From: Lachnospiraceae bacterium
Lineage (GTDB): Bacteria; Bacillota; Clostridia; Lachnospirales; Lachnospiraceae
Length of the DNA stretch: 61,372 bases
NCBI GenBank assembly: GCA_024682075.1
Contig: JAIKZQ010000041.1
Coordinates: 1-61,372 of the forward strand
Direction: 5' to 3'
The number at the start of each line of letters is the position of its first letter. The stretch's first letter is position 1. Below the pieces are notes generated by a model. The model worked only from the letters and a program-made list of their open reading frames with translations, did not search any database and had not been told where the DNA came from. The translations under genes and the position numbers were made by a program. Positions 53,268-61,089 of the stretch are shown here, in pieces.

Positions 53268-54989
53268 TCACTGACCGTAGGTATAGAGTCTCAGGAGGTT
53301 CCATGCATCGGCATTTCCGTATCCGATCCTCCACGCTCCGACTCCGCCGAGGTCCATTGTGTTCATTACATTAAGTTTGGCGGTTATGGACTGGGAATCC
53401 TCAAGCCATATCTGGTAAAGAGTCGTTCCTTCTCTCCATTCCGCATAATTCTGGCCGGTCACGTCATCCCACACGGGAGTCTGTCCGACTCTCTGGAGGA
53501 AATCAGCCTGATTGACCAGTGTTATGTACTGGCCCGATGTTTTTCCGTCACTCGTGGTCCACAGCACGGTATAGAACGGTATGGCATTTATGATCTTCTG
53601 GGAAGGAACCTTTTCAAGAGTCATGTTAAGGCCGTTCTGCACATATCCTATGCTTGCGACGCTTCCCGCAACTCCGCCCGAAGGATAATGCTCGTCATAG
53701 CCCATTATCAGGACGTAGTCCACAAACTGTCCCTGCAGGTCAAGTCTGTAGAAGGAATTGAATTCGTAGGGAACATAATTGTCGGTCGACAGGCAGATGC
53801 CGTTCTGTCTGCAGAGCACGGATGTCTCCCTCAGGAACTGGATCAGATAAGCACTGCTGGATTCCGGCATTCCCTCGAAGTCAAAATTCAGGCCGTCGGC
53901 TCCCACCGCCAAAACAGCCGACACAAGGTCCGAGGCCAGCTTCCTTCTCCTGTCGGTATCCGAAAGGAGCTGTGTCTCATCTATGTCGATGCCGTTTTCG
54001 TTGGCATAATTGAAATTATCGACAACGACCCATACTTTCAGGCCGTTATTATGTGCCCTGTTCACGTAGTCGGCACTTGAGAAGTTCCTGAAGTTTCCTT
54101 CATTGTCCGTAAGGGATATCCATGTGGGGGCAATGACATTCATTCCGATGGCTTCATTTATCGCTTCGCCTATGGTGTCATTTCCGGCAACTCCGTAGAT
54201 CGGGTGGAATCCGAGGCACACCCTGGTGTCGAGCCTTACCGAGGTATATTCCGGAAGCGCCGGATCCATCGGTCTTATGTCGATATAGCTCTCGGCACTC
54301 GTCATCCTCTTATTCTCGATGTAACCGATTATGCCGTCGGAGGTCTTGACCTTGCTCCACTCCTCCATGGCTTCGATGAGTTCAACGGTCTCACCTCTCT
54401 CCACATCCCTGAGAATAGGGCTCTTGATACCGCCTTTTTCACGGATCTGGGTATTCCTGGTAACGGTCCTCATCTCATGGTTGTTGCCCCACTGGGTCGT
54501 GAGCTGAACGTGGCAGTCATAAATGTCCACGGTAAAAGTCGCGAACATCTTAAGATAATCCGCGGATATGTACAATTTGTCATTTTCCCTTAAAGTGAGG
54601 GGAAAACCGAGATCCGTCATGACGCCGGACACTCCGTAAGAAGATGCTCCGTCGCACACTTCATATGTCTCCTTGGCGGTCGTGTACATAAGGCAGCCGC
54701 CGTTATATGAGGCATCGTAGAAGAAACCTTCGGTAAGATAAGTCCTGACGGTACCCATGTCAAAATAGCATCTGCCGTTTCTGACAAGAGCCTGGTCGGG
54801 GATCTGGTCATTTTGAAGAATGATAGCCGCCATCTCGCCGGAAACACCGTAATGTGCGGCAAGATCGGCTCTTTCGGTACCATATGAATACTTCTTGTAA
54901 AGAGGGATGCCCAATGAGATCGCAGCGACGATCACGATCAGTATCATTGGTATAAGCACAACTAAAAATCTGTTTTTTTTCTTTCTCAT
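53268..54989 (-). CDS. Membrane-anchored GH18-type glycoside hydrolase with SH3b domain, 573 residues
   Basis: A Lys-rich N-terminus and one hydrophobic helix (about 8-28) anchor the protein outside. Residues about 60-170 resemble the stalk and copper-amine-oxidase-like parts of spore or wall hydrolases. An SH3b domain follows (about 185-235: RGETVELIEAMEEWSKVKTS). The C-terminal ~300 residues are GH18, with DGLNFDFEG holding the DxxxDxE catalytic pattern. It should cleave peptidoglycan or chitin-like glycans. ATG 54989 is chosen as the start of the signal anchor; a longer frame to 55124 reads through the promoter. The ribosome binding site is poor. Confidence 0.9.
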   Translation of the reverse strand: MRKKKNRFLVVLIPMILIVIVAAISLGIPLYKKYSYGTERADLAAHYGVSGEMAAIILQNDQIPDQALVRNGRCYFDMGTVRTYLTEGFFYDASYNGGCLMYTTAKETYEVCDGASSYGVSGVMTDLGFPLTLRENDKLYISADYLKMFATFTVDIYDCHVQLTTQWGNNHEMRTVTRNTQIREKGGIKSPILRDVERGETVELIEAMEEWSKVKTSDGIIGYIENKRMTSAESYIDIRPMDPALPEYTSVRLDTRVCLGFHPIYGVAGNDTIGEAINEAIGMNVIAPTWISLTDNEGNFRNFSSADYVNRAHNNGLKVWVVVDNFNYANENGIDIDETQLLSDTDRRRKLASDLVSAVLAVGADGLNFDFEGMPESSSAYLIQFLRETSVLCRQNGICLSTDNYVPYEFNSFYRLDLQGQFVDYVLIMGYDEHYPSGGVAGSVASIGYVQNGLNMTLEKVPSQKIINAIPFYTVLWTTSDGKTSGQYITLVNQADFLQRVGQTPVWDDVTGQNYAEWREGTTLYQIWLEDSQSITAKLNVMNTMDLGGVGAWRIGYGNADAWNLLRLYTYGQ

Positions 54990-55041
54990 TTCTAAAGTCC
55001 AGCCAAAAAAGATTCGTATGATCGCATAACCATACAAAGTT

Positions 55042-55070
55042 ATTTTAGCACACCAAACCGCATACGTCAT
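55042..55070 (-). promoter_or_regulatory. Probable promoter of the nine-gene GH18-to-SbcC operon
   Basis: On the minus strand ATGACG (55070-55065), a 17-base spacer and TAAAAT (55047-55042). The leader would be about 45 bases. From here to 43957 all genes are codirectional with gaps of 63 bases or less and no terminator that I see. Confidence 0.45.
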
Positions 55071-55085
55071 CAGTTTTTCACCCTT

Positions 55086-55133
55086 AAAAGGCCCTTTGCT
55101 GACCTCGTAAAAAAGAGGGAGCAAAAGGCCCTT
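55086..55133 (-). terminator. Minus-strand terminator-like hairpin in the gene-free stretch
   Basis: AAAGGCCCTTTGCT (55087-55100) pairs with AGCAAAAGGCCCTT (55120-55133) with two mismatches, and on the minus strand the stem is followed by a T-rich GCCTTTTAAGGG. There is no minus-strand gene before it for several hundred bases, so it implies a transcript from the 55150-55600 region or protects the downstream promoter. Confidence 0.5.
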
Positions 55134-55149
55134 AAGACATATTTCAGAT

Positions 55150-55313
55150 CATCACTTTGACCCACCTGTTCGCATGGTCATAGAGTTCCATCTCCGGACC
55201 GCTCAGGCATGACAGACATAAAAGCCAAAAGGAGATAACAGCAAACTGTACGCTTGTTCATGGTCTGTCCCGTGAGTTGCCTTAAAGTCCGGGCATCTTC
55301 GAATGCAGCTATA
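55150..55313 (-). ncRNA. Long-hairpin element, possibly 6S-like RNA
   Basis: No protein is encoded here. Three nested helices stack with short asymmetric bulges: CCGGAC (55194-55199) with GTCCGG (55287-55292), AGGCA (55205-55209) with TGCCT (55278-55282), and GACAGA (55211-55216) with TCTGTC (55264-55269). Outside these, a large open region is closed by only a few pairs. The size (about 165-185 bases) and a rod with a big bubble recall 6S RNA, which binds RNA polymerase. The minus strand is preferred because of the terminator at 55086-55133. An 11-base direct repeat (ATATTTCAGAT) flanks the element at 55139-55149 and 55315-55325. No family match can be claimed by eye. Confidence 0.3.
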
Positions 55314-55448
55314 AATATTTCAGATTTCAATACATTTCAATACAGGCCTCACAGGCGATCGTCAAATCAGTTCCATGAAGTCTGCAGCCCCCCTACGCGG
55401 GGAGAATTATATATTTTTTGTAACGGATTAAATTGCTGAAACAGCATA

Positions 55449-55537
55449 GCGGAGGATATCTCCGGCGAAAGATAAGCCTGGCATGCAATGTGGTATGCGC
55501 ATGCGGTTCTTTCTCTCCGCAGGTCAGAAAACTGCGG
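55449..55537. other. Structured element with mutually exclusive stems
   Basis: GCGGAG (55449-55454) can pair with CTCCGC (55515-55520), and inside it GAAAGA (55467-55472) pairs with TCTTTC (55508-55513) and GCATGC (55481-55486) with GTATGC (55493-55498). The closing strand also belongs to CCGCAG (55517-55522), which can pair with CTGCGG (55532-55537), and CGGAG can pair locally with CTCCG (55460-55464). Competing stems are typical of switches, but I cannot assign a known riboswitch. The rest of the 55,326-55,777 stretch holds no gene that I can support. Confidence 0.35.
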
Positions 55538-55777
55538 AATAATCAATAAAAAGGCCTAAGGCCCTAAAGCTGCTCATCTCCTTTCCGCTGCGGATTATCG
55601 GAGATGCAAGTGCATTATCAGACAGGCCTCACATCATGTTCAATGGTCATATTTCACTAATTTTTTGCGACACGCATGTCAAAAAGGGCATAAAAAAAGG
55701 AAAAATGTCCGTTTTATGCGCCGCACGGGTTTTGTGCACTCTGTTTTTCCCGAAAGAGAAAGTAAACGAAAAGTTTA

Positions 55778-55806
55778 TTGACGCGCATAGGCAAAACAGC
55801 TATTAT
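55778..55806 (+). promoter_or_regulatory. Promoter of mecA
   Basis: TTGACG (55778-55783), a 17-base spacer and TATTAT (55801-55806). The expected start near 55813 gives a leader of about 20 bases to the ATG at 55834. Confidence 0.7.
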
Positions 55807-55833
55807 ATGAAAATCCTGATGGAGGGTAAAAAC

Positions 55834-56619
55834 ATGCTGATCGAAGTCATTGGCAATCTTCGCATAAAATGCACCCTTACAAAAGAATACCTTAAGTCAC
55901 GCTGGATAGACGTTGACGACCTGACCTACGGCAGCGAAGCAATGAACGCTCTTTTCAAGGACATCATCGAAGAGACCAGGGAAAAATTCGGAATTGATTT
56001 CACGGCCCTTGAAAATCACCCGGTGATGATCGAAGCCGTCCCCATGGGTGAAGGTTCCCTGTCCGTGTTCATCAGCAAGGCCGAGGACGCCGAGGAACTC
56101 GACACGAGGTTTTCAAGGTTCAGCTCCAAGCCCGAAAACGGAGGCATCACACCGACAGCCTCCTCAGACAGGGGCGACGACTTTGCGGACGACGACGAAG
56201 GCGATGAAGATGAATACGAAACGCCGCGCCGCATTCCACGCAGAAAGCCTGTTGTCATAAAGTCAGTACCGGAATTCGGCAAAGCTTTCTTCGATATCCT
56301 CGAGGAAGAGAAGGAGAAGATCCGCGAGGGAGGATGCCTTGTCACCGTATCTTTTAACAAGCTGTCCGAACTGATAGAGTTCGCTTCAAGATGCAGAGCC
56401 TTCAACGGCGATTCGTCCGTGTACAAGAACAGGCATGATGAAAAATACCTTCTCGTCATCCCCGCCGAGGGCGAAGGCTTCGAGGAAGCAATGAAATTTG
56501 CCGAAAACGCCACCGAATTCGGCAAGACCAGGATCGTGCCCAAGTCGGGAGCTGCATTCCTTGATAATAATTATGACATTCTGATAGCCACAGGTGCCAT
56601 CGGCAAGCTGAGATCCTGA
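55834..56619 (+). CDS. mecA: MecA-type adaptor protein, 261 residues
   Basis: MecA delivers substrates to the ClpC ATPase for degradation and so controls competence and other pathways in Firmicutes. The N-terminal part (EVIGNLRIKCTLTKEYLKSR, with MNALFKDIIEETREKFGIDF) and the C-terminal ClpC-binding part (EFGKAFFDILEEEKEKI to FLDNNYDILI) are both recognisable. They are separated by an acidic linker (about 105-130). GGAGGG lies seven bases before the ATG. The gene is monocistronic, between its own promoter and a terminator. Confidence 0.85.
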   Translation: MLIEVIGNLRIKCTLTKEYLKSRWIDVDDLTYGSEAMNALFKDIIEETREKFGIDFTALENHPVMIEAVPMGEGSLSVFISKAEDAEELDTRFSRFSSKPENGGITPTASSDRGDDFADDDEGDEDEYETPRRIPRRKPVVIKSVPEFGKAFFDILEEEKEKIREGGCLVTVSFNKLSELIEFASRCRAFNGDSSVYKNRHDEKYLLVIPAEGEGFEEAMKFAENATEFGKTRIVPKSGAAFLDNNYDILIATGAIGKLRS

Positions 56620-56635
56620 TATTAATGTCACCGTT

Positions 56636-56672
56636 TTGCGGACCGGAATCAATTTCGGCCCGCAATTTTTTT
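56636..56672 (+). terminator. Terminator of mecA
   Basis: TTGCGGACCG (56636-56645) pairs with CGGCCCGCAA (56656-56665) with one mismatch, followed by seven T. Confidence 0.88.
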
Positions 56673-56685
56673 ATGTGAAGATTTA

Positions 56686-56694
56686 TGTTATAAT
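56686..56694 (+). promoter_or_regulatory. Extended -10 promoter of the gdpP-rplI-dnaB operon
   Basis: TGTTATAAT gives a TG-extended, perfect -10 hexamer; the -35 region is only T-rich. The ~65-base leader contains GCCCT (56708-56712) pairing with AGGGC (56720-56724), followed by a T-rich run, which could act as a weak attenuator. Confidence 0.6.
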
Positions 56695-56766
56695 GGCTTC
56701 AAATGGTGCCCTTTATCCGAGGGCCCGTATTTTGATCTTTTTCACTGTAAAAGAGAGGAAAAGGCC

Positions 56767-58824
56767 ATGATGAAAACCCGCCTGAAAGTAAAGGGGCACT
56801 TAAGATCGTACATGCGGTTCAGCCTGTACCTGGGCATCCTGCTCCTTGCGGTAAACATTGCATTATTCCCTGTCTCCATTCAGGCAGGTTCTCTGTTGTG
56901 TGCTTTCACTGTTTTCTACTGGATCGTCTCGCTCGTACTTTATTACAACAACAAGCCGCTGATCATGAACGAGCTTGTCAGTTTTGCGACTGAATACGGC
57001 CAGATACAGAAGAAACTCCTGAAGGACCTTGACATCCCCTATGCCCTGATGGACGAAGACGGTAAGGTAATGTGGACCAATCTCGCATTTGACCAGATCA
57101 CCGGTGAAGCTTCCAAATACAATAAATCCATCACATCGATCTTCCCCGTTGTAACGGGAGACAAGCTCCCCAGGGAAGAGGATTCGGTCGAGTCGGAATT
57201 CGACATCGAGCACGAGGGAAGGGACTACGCCATAAAGCTTAAGAGGATCCCCCTCAGGGAAATGGCCGAAAACAGCGACCTGATCGAGGCCGAAAGTTAT
57301 AACGGATACCTTATCGCAATGTTCATGTTCGACAAGACAGCATTGAACATCGCTCTCCAGGAACTCGACGACCAGTCCCTTTGTGTCGGAATGATCTATC
57401 TGGACAATTACGACGAGGCAATGGAAAGTGTCGAGGAAGTCAAGCAGAGTCTCCTTGCAGCGCTCATAGACAGGAAGGTCAATAAGTACATATCCTCTCT
57501 CGACGGCATCTGCCGCAAGATGGAAAAAGATAAATATCTGGTCATCCTGAGGAAAAAGGCCATTGCGGAGATGCAGGACAAGCATTTTGAGCTCCTCAGC
57601 GACATCAAGACCGTGAAGATCGGCGAGAACAGCATGGCGGTGACCACGAGCATAGGACTCGGAGTCGACGGTCTAACTTATGCCCAGAACTACGAATATG
57701 CGCGTAACGCTATAGATCTGGCTCTCGGAAGAGGCGGCGACCAGGCAGTCATCAAGACCAAGGATCAGGTCACCTACTACGGCGGAAAATCACAGACCGT
57801 CGAAAAGAGCACCAGGGTCAAGGCAAGAGTCAAGGCGCAGGCACTCCGCGAGATCATCTCCGCAAAGGACAATGTCCTCATCATGGGACACAGAAATCCG
57901 GATGCGGATTCATTCGGAGCGGCTGTCGGAATCTACTGTATCTCCAAGGTGCTCGGCAAGAGCGCATATATCGTCATGGACAATCCGACGGGCGACATAC
58001 AGCCCCTCATTGACTCATTCATCAGCGGCGGAGAAGAATATGAGGAAGTCCTCATAAGCTCCCAGCAGGCTATCGACCTGGCTTCACCCGCATCGGTACT
58101 CGTAGTCGTGGATGTCGGCAAGCCGTCGATCACCGAATGTCCCGACCTGATCAAGTACTGCAAGACCATAGTGGTTCTCGATCATCACAGATCCGGAAGT
58201 GAGACCATCGAGAATGCCACACTCTCCTACATTGAGCCTTATGCATCCAGTGCATGTGAGATGATCTCGGAGATACTTCAGTATGCGGCTGACAATGTCA
58301 AGATAAGACCCGAGGAAGCCGACTGCATGTACTCGGGGATCATGGTTGACTCCAACTCCTTCCAGAGCAAGGCCGGAGTCAGAACCTTTGAAGCTGCCGC
58401 CTTCCTCAGAAGATGCGGAGCGGACGTCACCAGAGTCAGAAAGATGTTCCGTGCAGGTGCGAACGAATACAGAGCCAAGGCCGATGCCGTTTCCCAGGCC
58501 GAGATCTACAGGGGCAGTTATGCGATCTCGGTATGTACCGCGGACGATTGTCCCAGCCCCACCGTTATCGGTGCGCAGGCAGCCAACGAGCTTCTCAACA
58601 TCCGTGGCATAAAGGCAAGCTTCGTACTGACCGAATACTCCGGCAAGATCAATATCAGTGCAAGATCGATCGATGAAGTCAATGTCCAGCTGATAATGGA
58701 GAGAATGGGCGGAGGCGGACACCTTTCGGTAGCCGCATGCCAGCTTGAAGGCACTCAGATCGAGGAAGCTATCGGAGAGCTCAAAAATACTATCGATTCT
58801 ATGATGGAAAGTGGTGAAATCTAA
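56767..58824 (+). CDS. gdpP: GdpP-type cyclic di-AMP phosphodiesterase, 685 residues
   Basis: It degrades the essential messenger cyclic di-AMP. Two membrane helices (about 15-55), a PAS-like domain (about 85-190), a degenerate GGDEF domain (about 200-330, no GGDEF signature) and a DHH/DHHA1 unit appear in the family order. Motifs include GHRNPDADSFGAA (about 375), VVDVGKPS and DHHRSGS (about 475), then GGGGHLSVAA in the DHHA1 part. The stop codon overlaps the rplI start (TAATG), the standard clostridial and bacillar arrangement. GAGAGGAAAAGGCC precedes the ATG. Confidence 0.95.
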   Translation: MMKTRLKVKGHLRSYMRFSLYLGILLLAVNIALFPVSIQAGSLLCAFTVFYWIVSLVLYYNNKPLIMNELVSFATEYGQIQKKLLKDLDIPYALMDEDGKVMWTNLAFDQITGEASKYNKSITSIFPVVTGDKLPREEDSVESEFDIEHEGRDYAIKLKRIPLREMAENSDLIEAESYNGYLIAMFMFDKTALNIALQELDDQSLCVGMIYLDNYDEAMESVEEVKQSLLAALIDRKVNKYISSLDGICRKMEKDKYLVILRKKAIAEMQDKHFELLSDIKTVKIGENSMAVTTSIGLGVDGLTYAQNYEYARNAIDLALGRGGDQAVIKTKDQVTYYGGKSQTVEKSTRVKARVKAQALREIISAKDNVLIMGHRNPDADSFGAAVGIYCISKVLGKSAYIVMDNPTGDIQPLIDSFISGGEEYEEVLISSQQAIDLASPASVLVVVDVGKPSITECPDLIKYCKTIVVLDHHRSGSETIENATLSYIEPYASSACEMISEILQYAADNVKIRPEEADCMYSGIMVDSNSFQSKAGVRTFEAAAFLRRCGADVTRVRKMFRAGANEYRAKADAVSQAEIYRGSYAISVCTADDCPSPTVIGAQAANELLNIRGIKASFVLTEYSGKINISARSIDEVNVQLIMERMGGGGHLSVAACQLEGTQIEEAIGELKNTIDSMMESGEI

Positions 58825-59270
58825 TGAAGATCATTTTGTTAAAAGACGAGAAAAAGCTTGGCAAGAAGGGTGACATCATAAATGCAAGCGACGGATATGC
58901 GAGGAATTACATCATCCCCCAGGGGATCGGTGTAGAGGCAACTGCCGCAAACATCAATGATCTCAAGCTCCAGAAAGCCAATGAGAAGAAGGTGGCCGAC
59001 GAAAAACTGAAGGAGGCTCAGGAACTTGCCGAGAAGCTTTCAGCCATCACGGTTCAGGCCGCCATAAAGACCGGCGCGGGCGGACGTGCTTTTGGCTCCA
59101 TCTCTTCCAAGGAGATTGCCGAGGAATGCAAATCCCAGCACGGGATCGCTATTGACAAGAAAAAGATCGTCCTCGACGATGCCATCAAGGCTCCGGGCAC
59201 ATATAATGTCCAGGTCAAGATCCACCCCCAGGTAACAGCAAGTCTCAGCGTCAAGGTTTCAGAGGCATAA
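58824..59270 (+). CDS. rplI: Ribosomal protein bL9, 148 residues
   Basis: bL9 binds 23S rRNA at the base of the L1 stalk. MKIILLKDEKKLGKKGDII and GYARNYIIPQGIGVEA form the conserved N-terminal domain, a long connecting helix covers about 42-75, and the C-terminal domain is complete. It sits between gdpP and dnaB, as in many Firmicutes. Confidence 0.98.
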   Translation: MKIILLKDEKKLGKKGDIINASDGYARNYIIPQGIGVEATAANINDLKLQKANEKKVADEKLKEAQELAEKLSAITVQAAIKTGAGGRAFGSISSKEIAEECKSQHGIAIDKKKIVLDDAIKAPGTYNVQVKIHPQVTASLSVKVSEA

Positions 59271-59271
59271 T

Positions 59272-60654
59272 ATGGACGGTTTCAACGAAAACATCATCAG
59301 AAAAGTCATGCCCCATGACGACGATGCGGAAAGAGCCGTCCTCACCAGCATGCTTATGTCCTCCAAGGCGATACAGGAAGTCCAGGAGGTCATCAAGGGC
59401 GGTGACGAATTCTTCAACAAGGTCTACGGCATCATTTTCGATACCATAATAGACATGGAGAACTCCGGAAAGAAGGTCGATCCCGTCACTCTCAAGGACA
59501 AGCTCAGCGAAAAAGAGCTTTCTTCGGAAGTGGCAAGCCTTTCTTTCATCATGGAGATAATGAAGGATTCTTCTTCCTCCACGAGCGCAAATGTCACCTA
59601 CTATGCCGACATAGTCCACAGGAAGGCAGAATCCAGAAGCCTCATCAAGGCTGCGGAGTCCATTGCAGAGCAGGGATACAAGGACGATTCCGATGTCCAG
59701 GAACTTTTCGACACGGCTGAAAAGAAGATCTTCGAGGCAACCCAGTCCAAGATCGTCCGTGACATCAGACCTACCGGCGACATCTTCTATGAGGCACTTA
59801 CCAATGTCTCAAATGCATACAGGATGCAGGGACATGTTACAGGAGTCTCTACCGGTTTCAACGATCTCGACTACATGACATCGGGATTCCAGAAATCCGA
59901 CTTCATACTTATCGCAGCAAGACCTTCAATGGGAAAGACCGCCCTGGCCCTTAATATTGCAGAACACATGGCTCTCAAAGGCAAGGCAGGCGTCGGCATA
60001 TTCTCACTGGAGATGGGTGCCACCCAGCTCGCAAACAGACTAATGGCAATGAATGCCAGAGTTGAGGCATCCAACTTAAGAAGCGGCAAGATAAGCGGCG
60101 ACGACTTCCTCAAGATAACCGAGAGCGGAACTCTTTTCGGCAAGTCGAAGCTGTTCATAGACGACACTCCCGGCATCTCGGTATCAGAGGTGAGGGCAAA
60201 GTGCAGAAGGCTCAAGGCACAGAACAAGCTCGACATCATCTTCATAGACTATCTGCAGCTGATGCAGGGGTCCGGAAGAGCCGAAAGCAGACAGCAGGAA
60301 GTATCCCAGATCTCAAGAGACCTGAAAGGATTGGCAAGAGAACTGAACATCCCCGTTGTTGCACTCTCCCAGCTTTCCCGTACGGTCGAAAGCAGAAAGC
60401 CTCCCAAGCCCATGCTTTCCGATCTGCGTGAATCCGGTGCCATCGAGCAGGATGCCGACGTCGTAATGTTCATTTACCGCGAGGATTACTACAACAAGGA
60501 CACCAAGCGCAAGAACGTATCCGACATCATCATAGCCAAGCAGCGTAACGGCCCGGTCGGCGACATTCATCTGGTATGGCTTCCCCAGTACACCAAGTTC
60601 GCCAACATGACCAAGGATGAAAAAGAAAAACTTAACGCAGAAGATGAAGAGTGA
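59272..60654 (+). CDS. dnaB: Replicative DNA helicase, 460 residues
   Basis: This hexameric helicase unwinds DNA at the replication fork. The N-terminal domain begins AERAVLTSML. The RecA-like domain has Walker A ARPSMGKTALALNIA (about 218), SLEMGA, Walker B IIFIDYLQLM and the RESGAIEQDADVVMFIYR segment. The gene starts one base after rplI. Its last codons run into the REP-like repeat that begins at 60651, so the stop codon TGA is part of the repeat. Length is normal. Confidence 0.98.
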   Translation: MDGFNENIIRKVMPHDDDAERAVLTSMLMSSKAIQEVQEVIKGGDEFFNKVYGIIFDTIIDMENSGKKVDPVTLKDKLSEKELSSEVASLSFIMEIMKDSSSSTSANVTYYADIVHRKAESRSLIKAAESIAEQGYKDDSDVQELFDTAEKKIFEATQSKIVRDIRPTGDIFYEALTNVSNAYRMQGHVTGVSTGFNDLDYMTSGFQKSDFILIAARPSMGKTALALNIAEHMALKGKAGVGIFSLEMGATQLANRLMAMNARVEASNLRSGKISGDDFLKITESGTLFGKSKLFIDDTPGISVSEVRAKCRRLKAQNKLDIIFIDYLQLMQGSGRAESRQQEVSQISRDLKGLARELNIPVVALSQLSRTVESRKPPKPMLSDLRESGAIEQDADVVMFIYREDYYNKDTKRKNVSDIIIAKQRNGPVGDIHLVWLPQYTKFANMTKDEKEKLNAEDEE

Positions 60655-60715
60655 ACGAGGGGACGGTTCCTCCGTTCACCCCTGAGGAACGAGGGGACGG
60701 TTCCTCCGTTCACCC
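60651..60715 (+). repeat. Two tandem REP-like palindromic units after dnaB
   Basis: A 29-base unit beginning GAACGAGGGGACGGTTCC occurs at 60653-60681 and again, identical, at 60687-60715. Each can fold as a hairpin with GAACG pairing to CGTTC and an inner GGGGA/TTCCT stem with wobble pairs. The first copy includes the dnaB stop codon. Similar GGGGACGGTTC elements are scattered in clostridial genomes as far as I recall. There is no T-run, so it is not a standard terminator. Confidence 0.75.
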
Positions 60716-60760
60716 TTATAAACAATCGCAAAAACACACTTGCAAAATACACTCACAAAA

Positions 60761-60788
60761 AAAGTGCAGGCCGCATAGCCTGCACTTT
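60761..60788. terminator. Bidirectional terminator between dnaB and the ferredoxin gene
   Basis: AAAGTGCAGGC (60761-60771) pairs perfectly with GCCTGCACTTT (60778-60788) around CGCATA, with A-runs on the left and T-rich sequence on the right. It can end both the dnaB transcript and the ferredoxin transcript. Confidence 0.88.
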
Positions 60789-60803
60789 CTTATGTTGCTT
60801 GAG

Positions 60804-60974
60804 TTATGCCTGCTCGATAGCTGAAACAGGGCACTGTCCTGCGCATGCTCCGCAGTCAATGCACTTTTCCTTATCGATCTCGAACTTGCCGTCGCCCATG
60901 GAAATAGCGCCTACAGGGCACTGAGCCTCGCAAGATCCGCAGCAGATGCATCCTTCGCCAATCTGATATGCCAT
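60804..60974 (-). CDS. 2[4Fe-4S] ferredoxin, 56 residues
   Basis: A small clostridial-type electron carrier. Reading the minus strand from the ATG at 60974, two CxxCxxCxxxCP clusters are seen: CICCGSCEAQCP and CIDCGACAGQCP. The protein starts MAYQIGEG and ends SAIEQA. GGGAGG lies nine bases upstream of the ATG. It has its own promoter (61055-61083) and terminator and lies next to pflA, both suited to fermentative metabolism. Confidence 0.96.
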   Translation of the reverse strand: MAYQIGEGCICCGSCEAQCPVGAISMGDGKFEIDKEKCIDCGACAGQCPVSAIEQA

Positions 60975-61054
60975 GATAAATTACCTCCCTTACTTATCGT
61001 TCCGCCATCCGTCTCCGAAAGGAAAACAGGACGGACAAACAACCTTACCAAGTA

Positions 61055-61083
61055 ATTTTATAATAATCGTCAGACTATTACAA
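61055..61083 (-). promoter_or_regulatory. Promoter of the ferredoxin gene
   Basis: On the minus strand TTGTAA (61083-61078), a 17-base spacer and TAAAAT (61060-61055). The leader is about 75 bases and contains no gene. Confidence 0.6.
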
Positions 61084-61089
61084 CTGTTT

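Noticed and set aside
60567..60752. Minus-strand 61-residue frame across the REP-like units
   Set aside because: It is the typical spurious frame that GGGGACGGTTC repeats produce, antisense to dnaB.
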